From contig WAEK01000023.1 in the NCBI GenBank assembly GCA_011634665.1, positions 642,781-706,780 on the forward strand: DNA of 64,000 bases, in the 5' to 3' direction. Shown here piece by piece: positions 47,204 to 59,472 of this stretch; position 1 is the first letter of the stretch; each line of letters starts with the position of its first letter. The notes beneath the pieces are model-generated. The model did not search any database, had not been told where the DNA came from, and saw only the letters and a program-made list of their open reading frames with translations. A program made the translations under genes and the position numbers. The stretch is from Mortierella sp. BCC40632 (Eukaryota > Mortierellomycota > Mortierellomycetes > Mortierellales > Mortierellaceae).

Positions 47204-48252
47204 ATGGAAATCTTAAAGGCCGATGCGGCCATGCTCTCCAATTACGAGGTTCTGACTCTTTTGAAGGATCAGAAAGCCCAGCGACAGGCCAATGAAGTCG
47301 CAGGAACTCGTGAGGTGGCCGAGAACCTCCGAACAGTCGAGTTCGAGGTAATGTCAGCTCACCCTCTCACTCTCTCATTCTATCACTTATCTCATGGACA
47401 AACAGGACCAAGAATAACAGATAGGATACAGAAATGGAAGCCCACAGCAGCTTCAGGAATAGCTAATTGTCCAGGACGAGGGACTAAACGATATCAGGAG
47501 TGGCTCATTAAAGTGGACCTACTCTGATGAGACGCCCTAGTCAATGGATCAGTGTGGCCCTTACGCCACCATAACAGCTTGTCCATTAAGTAGCAACAAC
47601 AAATACTCAAGTTTCCAGTGAAGGCATGAATCACTTGACTTTTGCCGAGAAACTCGAATCATGATGACTCGTCATCGCTGCAATATCTTATCAGGATTCT
47701 TGAATATGAAGAGCCTAGTCAAAGGCGGCGAAATAGGAGAACACACAAGAGATATCTAGCATATGGACCGACTACTTGCAAGCGCCTACTATACTGGGCT
47801 CCAGAGAGGCAATGGAATTCTAACCGTCAGCGCAATGGTCTCTATAGGTCCAAAAATACCTTAATGGAACACCTTGCTCCAGTCAGACTCAGGACCAGAT
47901 CACTAAGCTCAAGCGAGCACTTTCCAAATACGAGCTGATGAAAGTGGAGTTGCTCCAGATCCTCAATTTGAGGCCCAAATCTGCTGTTGAGCTTTTGTTG
48001 GTAAGAGTCATTTCACTGTTCCTTACCTCCTGATGACATTTGACCCTCCCCCCCTGGAGTGGTCTAAGAACGGTCTCTCACAGACTTTTTTTTTTTTTTT
48101 TTTTTTTTGTTGGATAGGTTGTTGAGGAGTATGAAGAGCGATTTACACTTGAAGACTGTGAAGAAATGATTAGGATTGTCGCGGAAACTCTACCTAGAGA
48201 GGATGACGATGCTGAGATGGAAGAAAATGGCGAGGCAGTCGGCGATGAATGA
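47204..48252 (+). CDS. RPC17: RNA polymerase III subunit C17 (Rpc17/CRCP)
   Basis: Three exons (47204-47347, 47848-48000, 48118-48252), all phase 0, encode 143 residues, the normal size of the family. The start MEILKADAAMLSNYEVLTLL is the classic Rpc17 N-terminus; then AENLRTVEFE, YELMKVELLQILNLRPKSAV and FTLEDCEEMIRIVAETLP, the HRDC-like helical domain. The tail is acidic. Rpc17 pairs with Rpc25 to form the Pol III stalk (equivalent to Rpb4/Rpb7), needed for initiation on tRNA and 5S genes. The 500-bp first intron contains a stray open frame (47642-47938) that runs into exon 2 in the wrong frame; it is not a gene. Confidence 0.95.
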
Positions 48253-49401
48253 GTAAACATGCTCTTTTGGACTCGGCAACATACATCCAATGCCTGTACC
48301 CTATATGATACTAAAAGCGTTGAAGTCCTTGAACCCGTGCCGACCAAACGGATTTAGCGAATGTATAGGAAAGAATTGTGGTGAAGAAGGGGAGGGTGAA
48401 ATTGTACAGCTAAAGATGCAGGATAGGCGCTTGAGCTAGAAGGGGTATGACAGAATGCATGGGGATAACTTGCAGGACTCGGCAACATATTAGATATCCG
48501 AACCTTTGATCGCAGTAGAGCAGGTAGAGAAGTCTAGAATGAAGTGGATCCGATTGGATGCTGGCCGATCAATGTACAAAGTGTGCATGGCAAACAGGTA
48601 GACTATCAGCCAGCTCTATTAGCCGAAATGAAGAGAAGATAGTCATCATCAAAGGCAGGAAACGAATTTGGACAAAAGAAGACCGAGTCCTCAAATCGAT
48701 AATCTCTGTGGATCCTCTAAGGGTAGCTCGAGATCCTCTTTGCCGCCCGCTACACTTTTTTGTTTGTTTGTTTGTTTGTTTGGCTCAACCATGTCGACCA
48801 GACAAATGTCTCGAGAGACATTGCTTTGTAAATCTCTCTTTTGTCTTGCTTTTTTTTTGCTTCTGTGCAGAAAGATCCCAACCTCGCTTGGGCGCCCGCA
48901 TTCCACTGGGCACAACATCTTTGCCCCTTTTCCCAACCCGACACATGGGAATATCATTACGACGCTCACCAAAAGAGCAGGACAAACAGGAAACATGCAG
49001 CCAAAACTTCTTGGGAGTTCAAGCTTTTTTCTCTGTTGCTTTTGGGCGATTTTCACGTTTGCTAGAGACAACATCAACGTTGAGCACTGATATTCAGCAT
49101 CTCCCCGTTCCAAGGACTGTGATCCTCATCCCTTTTGTCTCGCATCTTTGAGGAGACCGTTTATGGCCCTTACTCCCCTTGGGAATTTTTTTTTCAGGTG
49201 CGCGTGCTACCCCCTTCGCCCATTCGCTTGATTTGAACAGAAGCGCAGCCCTTCATTCCTTGCAGCTGCTCTAAAGAACCCCGCGTTTTCTCTCTCTCTC
49301 TCTCTCTCTCTCTTCTTTTTACCTTTTCTCTCTCTTTCACACTTTTCGCACTTTTGACTTGCCCCAAAGTCATCCAATTCCTTATCACAACCTCCCCAGC
49401 C
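48253..49401. other. Intergenic
   Basis: No supported gene in 1.1 kb. A (TTTG)n repeat occurs at about 48760-48781, and a CT repeat at 49288-49312 lies just upstream of the next gene. Overlapping open frames on both strands (48668-49113) match each other as shadows and lack family features. Confidence 0.5.
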
Positions 49402-50244
49402 ATGTCTGCCAACGACTACAAAATCCAGGACGCCTGGTCCAGTTCTCGACCTTCCCTGCATCTCACCCGTCGACATCCCGGAAGAAATAGTTCCCCATCC
49501 AGTATCCCATCAGGGAGTGACATCGCAGATATTTCAGACAAGAACGACCATGACAAGCCCGCGTGTCCTACAAGGACAACATGGTCCAACTCTTTCAGGA
49601 ACCTTGCGTCAGCAGCCAAATCAAATGCTCGAGGAACACTATCACTCTGGTCTTCGACAAAGTCAACGCCGAGCTCACGACCTGTTAGTCGTGACCAGTC
49701 TTCCAGTACAGGCTACAAGCTCCCATTTATGAGTGAAGAAGTCAAAGGCTCGAACCCAGAATACACCTCTCTTTCAGAAAAACACCAGCCCAAGCCTAAG
49801 GATGTTCGGTCTCGTGAGGCTCGGGTATCATGGACGTCCCTTGACTTTAAATTCGGCGCTCTATTTTCACAATCCTATAAAGCAGTGGCATCGTCCGATC
49901 CAGAGTTGTCTTCAACATCTAGCTCGTCCTCATTGTCTTCGATCTCTTCACCAGAGGATATGGATGTCAGTTCATTGTCGGTTAAAGAACAGAGACGTTC
50001 TCTCGACTCTACTCATGAAGAACCAACCTCACCTGTGGAAGACGCCCAGAATCATTCAAGGAGTACGACAACGGCCAACCCAGAGAGCAACATCTGGTCC
50101 TTCCGAAAAATTTCCTTTAACCTCTTGAGCAGCAATCAATACGAGAGTCTTGCACAACATGAGCAAGAAGAGTCTACGCAAATCATGGATGATAGAAGAA
50201 TGCCGTCGTATCGGGATGACGAGGAGCGGTGGGATTCGAAATAA
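49402..50244 (+). CDS. Ser-rich protein of unknown function
   Basis: One exon, 280 residues from the ATG at 49402 (MSANDYKIQDAWSSSRPSLH); an in-frame ATG at 49354 would add 16. I recognise no family. It is Ser/Thr-rich with a polyserine run (SSTSSSSSLSSISS), two aromatic/basic patches that may be short binding elements (RTTWSNSFRNLASAAKSNAR; RVSWTSLDFKFGALFSQSYK) and a similar one near the end (NIWSFRKISFNLLSS). The repeated W-(T/S)-(S/F)-x-(D/N/K) spacing suggests three related peptides. No signal peptide or membrane segment. Codon use and a clean frame support a real gene. Confidence 0.65.
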   Translation: MSANDYKIQDAWSSSRPSLHLTRRHPGRNSSPSSIPSGSDIADISDKNDHDKPACPTRTTWSNSFRNLASAAKSNARGTLSLWSSTKSTPSSRPVSRDQSSSTGYKLPFMSEEVKGSNPEYTSLSEKHQPKPKDVRSREARVSWTSLDFKFGALFSQSYKAVASSDPELSSTSSSSSLSSISSPEDMDVSSLSVKEQRRSLDSTHEEPTSPVEDAQNHSRSTTTANPESNIWSFRKISFNLLSSNQYESLAQHEQEESTQIMDDRRMPSYRDDEERWDSK

Positions 50245-50861
50245 ATAGCTTTGACTTCAACACGATTGACAGGTCCCATGGACTGGGTTGTTTGCTTCTG
50301 TAGATTAACACAGCTTCTTTTGAATGTTACACACGCACGCTGCTCTCTCTCTCTCACACTCTCTTTATCGAGCTTCACCAGCAATCAGATGCCTCTTCTA
50401 TTAAGGACTTGCAACACGAACTACTGAAGGATCTTTTCTCATCCAGAACGAGCGACAGCAGTTAACCAGTGGAACTCTTTGCTCGAATCAGGGCTGCGTA
50501 CTCACTACTAATGAGACTGAGAAATTGACCCAGTCCCAAAAGGTAACTCGCGGAAGTCTTACCCTAGTCCAGAATACACATGTTCATGAGAGAGGGCAAC
50601 AACAACAATCATCATCATCACCCTACCAAAAAAGACAGGGATACATATTAAATCTATAACAGACTATCGCTCGAAATTCTCTCTTTTTTTGATGTTACTG
50701 GTCAGTCTTTCTCCGCCCATCTCCGCCGGACATGAGTCCATTTGTGGCTTGAATTGGAGGCTTGGCCCACCAATGTCCGGACACCTCACATTGGCTCTAT
50801 TGTCCCTGAAAATGCACCCAAGTGCCAGCATCAACTTCGCCCATTTTTTTTTTTCCTCTCA
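50245..50861. other. Spacer before the Crypton-like element
   Basis: Contains a short CAA/ATC repeat at 50599-50622 and a T-run before the first Crypton open frame. No gene or clear element end was recognised. Confidence 0.5.
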
Positions 50862-53800
50862 ATGTCGGTGCAAGCAGAGTCCTCTACGGCTCCGAAGAAG
50901 CGTGCCCGAGCGCCCCCCTCTCAGACTTCAGTTACAGACCTTTTCCAGCAGAAAAAAAAAGCCCCCAGGCGCAAACGACGTGAGCAAAATGGAGAGGGGG
51001 GAGAATGAGATCAATCAATCTCTATTCTTCTGCCTCCTGATGAGTTAGCTCAGGCGCGGAAGGACTCTGCAAATACTGTCCTCACCGCGATTTTGGAAGA
51101 CAACCAGGCGTCCGGCACAATAAAGAACTACAAAGTGCACCTCAGGAGATGGAAGGTACTTTTTACTGAACAGTTGATGCATTGTGTTCTGTTTCCCTTG
51201 ACTTTAACACTCATTGCTTTTTATCGGCATGGACATAGATATTTTGTGAAGGAAAGTATGATGGCGACTGCACTGTTGATGCTGCACGAATGCTAGAGTA
51301 CTTCAATTCCGTTGTTTTTCAGCACATAGTGACCAGGCATGTATATTCAGGAGAGTACCATGGCGCAGTTGGCTTAGATGCTACATCTACTCAGGATGAT
51401 CAGGATCGGATCGAGGAAAACCATGATCAGGAAGAGGAGGAGGAAGACCTAGGAAAACTGGATGACTCGGATGAAGAGCTGGAGGAGCCCCAGGAAGATC
51501 GACATCGATGGTCACTTGACCCTCCTTCTGGAGTAAATATATCAGACTGGCATACTCGGCTTGCCTTGGATGATGGGGAGCTTTTTTAACAGCAACAATT
51601 TCCACTGACGATCAGCCTAAACCTAAGGAGGTGCATGTCAGAAAAACCCCAAGGCAAAAGCAAAGGTCAGCATCATCAGAAGCCTTGCTGAGAAGGAGCA
51701 AGGTAATATACTCCCAACATAATTGCTTAAATGTCCGTGTACAAAGTGTGGCGCTAACATGATTTGGTTGAATTTAGTTTTTCAAAGCGCCCCTGTCGAC
51801 AAGGATGGTGCTCGTACAGTTGCTGTCCCTCTGAGTCCAGGATCAGTGGAAAATGCCAGAAAGGCTATCGCATATTTGTGGAGACATCAAGCAGCACGGA
51901 CAGCGTCTTGCCCAAGTATCGCACCTGACCCCAACAAAGACGTTCCTCTGAGAGAAGCCATAAGAAAGTACGGGGAGTCTGTCGTCTATGATAGAATGAC
52001 TACAGGCTCTACGAATCGGACGGCATCATGTACCACCCGCGATCCATACAAGGAAAAACAATTCCTGCGGATGCTGTCATTTGCATGGCGGATGGTTACA
52101 CCTCGACAAGTCAAAGGCAGGCGTGGATACAACAACAAAAGGCGTTTTCAGTTTACTCGAGAGCGACTGTGTTTGCTTGCTCGCCATCACATGCTGCTGA
52201 GAGACGAAGACATTAGGAACCTGAATCTGTCCAACTGCTTCAACGTCCAGACCAGACACCCTGCCCCTGGATCAACATTAGCATCGGGCATCGTCTTTTG
52301 TATCAACCGTGGAAAAACAAACAAGAAGGGCGTTGAATTGTACGCAACGGCATATCGGCACAAGAACTTTCTCCGATGTACTGTTGGAGGATTCGCTTTT
52401 TTATATGTTGGAGCGCTTTCAGGTAACTAGTCTAGTATTACAATAACAACAACAAAAAAAAAAAAAAAAAAAATTTACCAAGTTTTTTTTGCCCATCATT
52501 ACTCCCAATACTAGGTTGAAAAGGAGCCTATCCCAAACTTCTCATGTCCTGACAATTGGTACAAGATCAAGGTCTTGACTATCGGAGGTACACCAGAAGA
52601 AGAGAACGCGTCGGCGAGAGACTGCTCTAAGCGGTGAGACACAAATGGATGCTACAGCAGCTGTTATGCACTCGTGTGAAGTCTATTCCTCGAAACTGAC
52701 ACATTCAGGCCGCCATGCTGGATGTACTGAGGCATATGAGCGCGGACTACCCATGGAGGATATTCGTCATCTTGGCCGGTGGGTAATGGGTCAAATGGAG
52801 AATTTCTATGCACCAAAGAATCCCACAAGAGGAGCCTTTTGCATGGCGCACTTTGGGCCTAACGAGCCATACGTTCTGGAGCGCGATTTGGTAACGCCCC
52901 CACTGGATCTTCAGCGTTTGGTTTTCCCATGGATCGAGTCGAATTTTGACTCTGACATGCCAGAGAAGGCTCAGTCCTGGCGTGACCAATGTGAAAAGGA
53001 GATGCTCGGCGCAGACCCAAATGTCGCATCGAGCGAGGACATATTTTGGAGTGAGCCGGAAAAATCGACAGCGACAAAGAGACTTGCCCGTGCGTTCTCT
53101 ACAGATGCTCTGATCACACGGATTGGCTTCCTTAAGCTCTTGGTCCGACTAAGGCGGGTAATTCTCCAGGACGCTGCTCTCTTTCTGAAGCCCTGTGCTG
53201 ATGGTCGATCTCTGACAAACAAGCTCCTTCAAGCAATGCCAGACATCTTTAACAGTTCGCTGTTTCGGGAATTTCAGTACGATCTGTTTCAAGCAATTAC
53301 TGCACACCAAAGTCGAGCTTGTGCCATCAGCGCCAATGTTACTGTCAATGCCCGTACTATCATAGACGCGATTAATGTTTTGTCTGGGCAGCAGAGTCTT
53401 GTTTCAAAACGGACAGATGCCACGGATCATGATGTGAAAGGACTATCAAGAGTTGTTCAAAGTGAGATGGTGGAGATGAGGCGCGCACTACAGGAGGTGA
53501 GCCAAAAGATGGAAGCAATTTTTCAGAGGCAGTCATCCTCCAATGTGGCGCCCCACTTGCCCAGTCAGGAGTCAACTTCACAGCGACTTCAGGAGCAGTT
53601 TCATCTAATCCAGCAGCAGCAGTTCCAATTGTTCCAGCAACAGCAATTTCAACTGCTCCAGCAACAGCAGCGATTTTCCCCATTCCAAAATCAACAACAG
53701 CTACGGCAGCAACAGCGACAAGAAGACTTTGCGAGCTGAGTCAGTCTCATCGGATTATGTTATGCTTGCCGATAAAGGTCTAACTGTTCGAAAGGCGTGG

Positions 53801-54028
53801 GACGAGTTCCATGGTCCTGTTACAGAGGCAAGACAGCTCGACAAAGCATGGCCACACACAGAGGCGCGTCGGAGGCTTTTTAGGCGCAGAAAACAATTCA
53901 TCCAGCTTGTGGAAGGTATCGCAACAAAAGAGTCAAGACCGGCTGATGATGTGATTAATGACCTGTCCGACACTTACAAAGACCGGACGATTAACTCGAT
54001 CTTGCAAGAGCTCCTTGAAAAGCATTAG
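50862..54028 (+). mobile_element. Decayed Crypton (tyrosine recombinase + GCR1_C-like tail)
   Basis: One gene-like unit read in pieces: a basic N-terminus from ATG 50862, a helical segment (SGTIKNYKVHLRRWK), an intron (about 51156-51240), an acidic linker (51241-51587), the recombinase core (about 51783-52830) and a C-terminal DNA-binding tail (53729-54028). Catalytic features of tyrosine recombinases are visible: Arg in LLRDEDIRNLNLSN (about 52197), the H-x-x-R box HSGR (52702-52713) and the nucleophile Tyr in MENFYAPKN (52807-52809). The tail LTVRKAWDEFHGPV plus RRRLFRRRKQFIQLV resembles the GCR1_C domain of fungal Cryptons. Interruptions: TGA at 51006; frame breaks near 51582-51587, 51778-51782, 52397-52402, 52604-52606 and about 53700. 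The recombinase should cut and join DNA through a 3'-phosphotyrosine. Element ends are not recognisable; Cryptons lack terminal inverted repeats. Confidence 0.75.
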
Positions 54029-54220
54029 AAAGACTAGACTAGTCATAAGTATTAACAAGCATTTATTAGTTGGTAAAAAGAGGTTGTTTTGAGAATGGGA
54101 GAGGAGAGACCTATTAAGGCAGATATGGTCTTGGCCTCTTGATGTCTGGCGAGATGCTTCGATGCTTGGGGTTAAGGGAGCAGCTGTATTCGGGGGCAAT
54201 GGAACGGTGAGCCTCACTCT

Positions 54221-55678
54221 TCATCTGTGACCAAAGCCATACCATTTTTTCCTGAATATTGATTTGATATCTTCCTCGTCACACTTGTTGTAGTTGACTT
54301 TGTCTGGAAGTACACTCGCCCTATAATCCATTCTCCCATTGGTATGTAATCTGCACTCAAGAAAAGCCCACGTTTCAGAATCCGTGACAATCCCAAAGGT
54401 CTTCAGAGGCTCTTTTTTCCTCTCCACCATCAACATCATCCATTTCGCGCCTGCGCTTCCTAGATTTCATAGTCGTCTCTAGCTGAAGAATATTCTGAGC
54501 ATATCCTTGATTGAAATTCTTTTTTTTTTGACCTCTGTCACGCCCAAAGTGAGATATTTATCTTTCCTTGAAATCACAGAAAAGTCGGCCGATCCGATCC
54601 TTTTCCTCGCGATCCGGTGAGATTTTGCTGAGATGCAAGATAAAGATCTTTTTGAATATGTATGTTGCTGCTGCAAAAAAAAAAAGACCATGAGCGACTT
54701 AGTAGCCCTCATTTGCGCTACTTAGTTTCAAAACCTCCTTCTTCATCATAACGTCCTTGATAAGATCATCCAAAATTATTGTTTGAGACGGGTTCAGCTG
54801 AGCTTGTTGTATATCGTCAAATGGGGGGAGGACATCAAGGTCGGGATCGGCTGCCGTTGAGAAGCCAAACGATCTGCAGACGTCTTTGAAAGACCATTTG
54901 GCAAAACTCTTTGGTGCTATCTCTAAACCAATAGAGATTTCGGTATTTTTTAACCGTATGGCATCTCGAAGTGACTTTTGTACGTCCTTGTCGCTGCCTA
55001 GGGGTGTTGGGGCTGTTGACCTGGATTCCTTGTTTTTTAATACTATTCTCAAGTCGGCTTGTTTGTAATCAGAACAAAAACTCCAGTTTTGAAAGATGAT
55101 CGACCACAAGTCATCCAGAGTCGCAGTATTCTCGTTGACTACCCAGGGGATCCTGATCTCCTCGGCCACAAATCCTCCATCGGGTGCGATGACCACTTCA
55201 AAGTCTATAAAAAAAAACCAGAAAATGATTAGGGAAGCATTGTGCGGTGGATGTGTGCGAAACTGGCGCTCTAGTCATGTATCAGTGACAGGTCCTTCAG
55301 CAATGGTTTACACCTAGAAACAAAAAAGAATCATTACCTTTCGGTTGCGAAGGCGGTTCAACGACGATGTGGATTGTCTCGTCGGACAGCTCTCCTGTAA
55401 AGACCTTGAAAAGTCGTGCTGTCGGAATATTGAGTTTCTGCTTCTCATCCTGACTGTCAAGAAAGACAGGGTGCTCATCCTCTTTGTGACTGGTATGGAG
55501 ACACACCAGAGGATGAGATCCTTGGCATCAATTCCATTGAAGGTGTCAGGATTCTCGGCCTTGATGAGCTTCTTGAGGTAATCCACAGTCTTTGTTGGCT
55601 CGATTTCAACCGAGAAGGCCCGGGATGCTGTCTCTCCATCAACGAGACAGAACAGCGTCAATTTTGGCTGGTGATCAT
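54221..55678 (-). pseudogene. Crinkler (CRN) effector-type gene, frame-broken
   Basis: Exon 1 (about 55338-55678) encodes the ubiquitin-like CRN header: LTLFCLVDGE, then FSVEIEPTKTVDYLKKLIKA, LILWCVSIPV and the terminal IHIVVEPP, close to the HVLVxxP end motif of oomycete CRNs. Exon 2 runs from 55204 to 54699 in good phase. Below it the same strand keeps GSADFSVISRKDKYLTLGV followed by TEVK, then KTFGIVTDSETWAFLECRL: the PD-(D/E)xK nuclease-like C-terminal domain known in fungal CRNs. Frame breaks occur at 55662-55665, 55483-55485, about 54700, 54520-54529 and 54413-54418, mostly homopolymers. Known biology: CRN proteins act in host or rival cell nuclei in oomycetes and are also present in chytrids, Glomeromycotina and Mortierellales, with unclear roles. 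Described as is. Confidence 0.75.
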
Positions 55679-56048
55679 GGTGGGATGTTGCAGAAGGGGT
55701 GCAAGCGCGAGATGAGGGAGTGTGGTATAAAAGTAAAGAGGCGTGGGTTGGGAAAAGTGCGAAAGGTCAATCAGATGGGAGACAAAATGGTCATGGGGGA
55801 GAGATGGATTTGTCACGCCTTTTCCCGCCAGACAAACGGTACCCGAATTCGTGGCTTGAGTATCAAATTTCGAGAGGCTCAGAGAAGATTATGTATTCAA
55901 ATGGAGAATTGGGTTGGGTTTTTTGGCGGACATGCGGACATGACTCGGACACAGAGAGAGGACATGGGAGGGCCATGTCCGAACCTTGTCAAACTTTAAA
56001 TACATATTCTTCAAGACCAGCACTGTTTAGGACATTTTGACATTAAAA
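55679..56048. other. Spacer between CRN and glycosyltransferase genes
   Basis: Upstream region of the CRN gene and 3' side of the glycosyltransferase gene. An open plus-strand frame of 113-135 codons crosses it, but no start context, family or splice partner supports it. Confidence 0.45.
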
Positions 56049-58322
56049 CTATACATCCATTTTCCAGTGTTTCACTTCTGTCAACTCTGGCCGTAGAGCT
56101 GTACTCTCCAATGTGGGTGTGCCCCACAAGTCTACATTGTCGATCGAGTGCTGTCCAAAGGCACTGTCAGGACCTGCAACATTCCGCCGAAGCTTATCTT
56201 CACAACCATCCTCGCCGCAGGCTTTCCCTTCTCGAACATAGTCTATAAATTGATGATATGGTGATAACCTTTTGTTCTTCAAATCGTCCAGCCTTTCGCG
56301 CTCCGAGTCTTCTTGTAGACTCTCGATGAGTTTGTGCAAGCGAGGGACATCCACATATCGTGGAATGTCTTTCCAAAAAGTAATTCAGAAATGTCCATGC
56401 ATCCTCACCATACTTTTCTATCAATGGCATGGGTACCTCGCTTCCTATTAGCATTTCCAGCTCCTTGGCTGCAAGCGCCTGTGCTTCAGTGTTCCAGCGA
56501 ACATAGGCACGATGATAGTCACTCAGTCGGTCTCGTCTCCATTCTGTCATGGCGTTCCTTTCTTGGTCTGTCTTGACCATGGATTTTGGGAGTCCAAGAA
56601 TGAGTGGAAGCTGCGGAAGCAACCTTTGACCTCCAGATAAATCTCGGTAATAGGGACAGCGCTTTTCAGTGTCCTTGTCCACATAAGAAGTAGGTCCACA
56701 GACACTGGAGATGAATCTTTGTCCAAGTGCTGTCGATGTGAACTTGAACCATGCCTCTTGATAACGAGAGTTATCGATGCTGATCAATGTCGACACTGGG
56801 TTGTTGGTAGGCATAAAGACAGATGTACCGATGGCATTCCCGTGTGGAGAGACTAGCACATTGATATCGCGTAAGAGGTAGGCTGTCTCTGCCAATCCAC
56901 ATCCGTGATCAAGACTCATCCACTTGACACGAAATCCTGCGTCGACGAGTTCTCTGACCAAATCTTGATCGTTTAGGAGTCGTCTTGACTCTTCTCGTTG
57001 AATCACTCCGACCACTAGTTTACGAGTCTCTTTTGTCTGGGTGGTGTTTGAGGCGTTTCCTAAGGAAGGTGACTTGAAAGAGTATTCTACATCAGTCTCC
57101 TCTGGGGAACCGTTGCCCGATCCGATGCGCTTTTTTCTCCTTTTTCAGGCGAGTGTCCTGACCCTGTTCCTTCAAAGTTATAGTAGCGCGCAAGATCAAG
57201 ACATTTCAATGGTGTGTTTGATTTCTCGAGTCCACTCAGTTTGGTGTCTTTTGTCTGTTCCTCATTGATCCTCGCTTGCGAATCAGTCAAGTGCTTTTCC
57301 CAGACTTGTGGTGTTTTCCAGTAATGATCTGCAATATCGTCTCGAAAGTGCTGATAGACTTCGGTTGGGATATTCTTTTCACAGTAACTATGTGAACATT
57401 GGGAGCCAAGGCCAATAACGGCTCTCTCGAAGCAGATGGGGGCATCGTCTGGAGGAAGGGTTTGAAAGTTGGTCGCGATCTCGTATTGAGAGAGGACGAG
57501 CTCCATTCCAGAGTGAAAAAAGTGTTGCATTTCCCATTTGCCTTGTCTTTTGATGTCGTCGCGTTTAGGCTTGGCTGTACGGAGGAGCCAGGCATTTTTG
57601 GTGCCGCCAAATCGCTTCAAGGTGCTAGTAGGGTTGAAGTCAGGATAGGAAAAGACGGTCAAAAAGTTTTTTTTTTTTCTCGCCATGTCACTTGCTCCCT
57701 TTTCCCAAGAGCCGAGAGTGTGACGAGAATATTACCTATAGAGTGGCATCATACCATTGTAGAGCCAGTGAGAGAAATGGTGGGGGCATACAACCCATAG
57801 ACGAACAAAGTCTCGTTGACATAGTGGGCCTTTTTGATTTTGTTCCTGATTACACGCGGTTGCCAAAAAGACATCAGACTCAGGATCAGATGAAAATGAG
57901 ATTGACCAAGGGGAAACACTGTGTTGGCTGCTTCTGAGCGGATAAAAGCACCTAGGCTCAAGAGTTCGGAAAATTCCAGGCAAAAAAAAAAAAAAAAAAA
58001 AATCCAAGTGTTAGGCGATGCTGAAATGAGGATCAAAAAGAGTCAAAAGGTATAGCAGTACCTTTTCGATCCCACAGAGGTGCTGGACCACGCACTGTCG
58101 AGAGCGCTGATTCCTTTGTGAGTCCTTTTCACTAGCAGGCAGACCATCATCGGTGCAGGTCCAGTGTGCGGTTGGGATGTTGATCTCCTTGGCTCTAGTG
58201 CTTCCTTTCCAACGATGATTTTCCTTTTTGACCAGGATCCTGGTACTATCGAGGCCATAGAAGCCAAGGGCACGTATCTCGAGCGAAAGCTGGGCGGTGA
58301 TAAGTAAGAATGATGAGACCAA
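56049..58322 (-). pseudogene. GT61 (DUF563) glycosyltransferase, frame-broken
   Basis: Read in pieces on the minus strand. The N-terminal part (about 58062-58300) has LEIRALGFYGLDSTRILVK and AHWTCTDDG after a hydrophobic stretch in a neighbouring frame, suggesting a type II membrane anchor. A middle exon (57738-57990) ends HFSHWLYNGMMPLYR. The core (57015-57686 and below) carries CFERAVIGLGSQCSH, DAGFRVKWMSLDHGC, and LVSPHGNAIGTSVFMP, the HGN/A-G motif of GT61/EOGT-type enzymes, followed by a long C-terminal extension ending at 56049. GT61 enzymes add xylose, GlcNAc or mannose in ER/Golgi. Breaks: 57131-57136 (one base short), 56375-56379 (one base extra), the A-run near 57669-57680, and the first exon junction. 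Activity cannot be judged. Confidence 0.7.
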
Positions 58323-59472
58323 GGAGTACGGCTAGACATCGACGACGATACCTTGAGCCTAGAAGAGCCGCGATGAAGGATGAGATGGAGCGCATCCTAG
58401 AGTCCCGGTCGATGAGTGATGATGGAGGAAAGATTGAGATTGAGATTGAACAAGAGAATGGGCCGAGAAAAAAAAAAGAAAAAGGAAAAGAGAAGCCTTG
58501 TTCACTTCTTGAGTCTTTTTTAGTGCTTGATGACAGAAGAACCTTTGTGCGGGACCCCCCTCCTTTCGCACGGACCCCTTCCTCCCCTTCAGTCAGGCTG
58601 ACATTGAATGCTGTTACTGTTGCTTCATCATCATCCCATCCTCTTTACTCCTTTCCATTATGCCCTCCGATGAGCCATCTCTGTACTTGCAGGAGATCTT
58701 GATGTCAGATCTAGCTAGGTAATCTTCGGTGGACAAAAGGTCAATCTCCCTGGGGGAAAAAAAAAGCACGGACATCATTGCTGTCAGTCGTTACACGAGG
58801 AGCCTTTTTTTTTTAACTCTTTGGCTCCCAACACGAACCATCGCAGATGATGTCAACAGAACGATGCCCGCGTCTCCAGATCTCAAAGGCAATCATCATG
58901 AAAGACGGGATGACCAGTCCGCTCAGGATCGATTCGATTGAGGAGACTGATTATGGCTAGGAGCAAAAGGATGTCCTTGCAGCTTTTCCAGAGGAACAGA
59001 AAAAAAAAAATATCAACGAGAGAACTCGCCACCAACCCTAGTGCATACATCGAATTTTCGAGGCAGCTCGGGTCATGTTGGCAGTATAATGGCAAGGAGG
59101 GCTGTGTAGCAACACTCAATCGACTACTCTGCACAGCGGGTTTTCACGTATCATGGACTTTACTCTGCTGCCGGTCAAGGATCGGTGAAGGATAGTCAGG
59201 GAAGAGGAAGCGATGGATAGACCAGTTTATCTCCTCTACAGTTCCAGGATGATCTTTTCTGAGCAAGCTCACACCAAGGACGGTTGAACAAAAGAGATGC
59301 GTTTGTCAAACCTACCCCAAGGAGGAAGATTTAACAAGGAGGCAACGGAAACTCAAAAAGGAGGCATTACTTGCGGACAAGGTTGTTAACGATGTTGTTT
59401 ATCCTAGAGCAGAGGCTGTTTACCGGCTCTCCTCTCCTCTACCAGTTCTAATCTCGACAATCTAAACCAAAT
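58323..59472. other. Region with decayed coding fragments
   Basis: Plus-strand pieces look coding but do not form a gene: ELATNPSAYIEFSRQLGSC at about 59018-59075 and a basic, stop-free segment at 59301-59455 reading QTYPKEEDLTRRQRKLKKEA to a stop. Frame jumps separate them. I cannot name the family; a degraded transposon or retro-element gene would fit. Confidence 0.35.

Noticed and set aside
47642..47938. 98-codon frame within the Rpc17 first intron
   Set aside because: It overlaps exon 2 in the wrong frame and has no family similarity I can see.
55592..56040. Plus-strand frames of 113-135 codons upstream of the CRN gene
   Set aside because: No start context, splice partner or recognisable protein features; they overlap the CRN start region.
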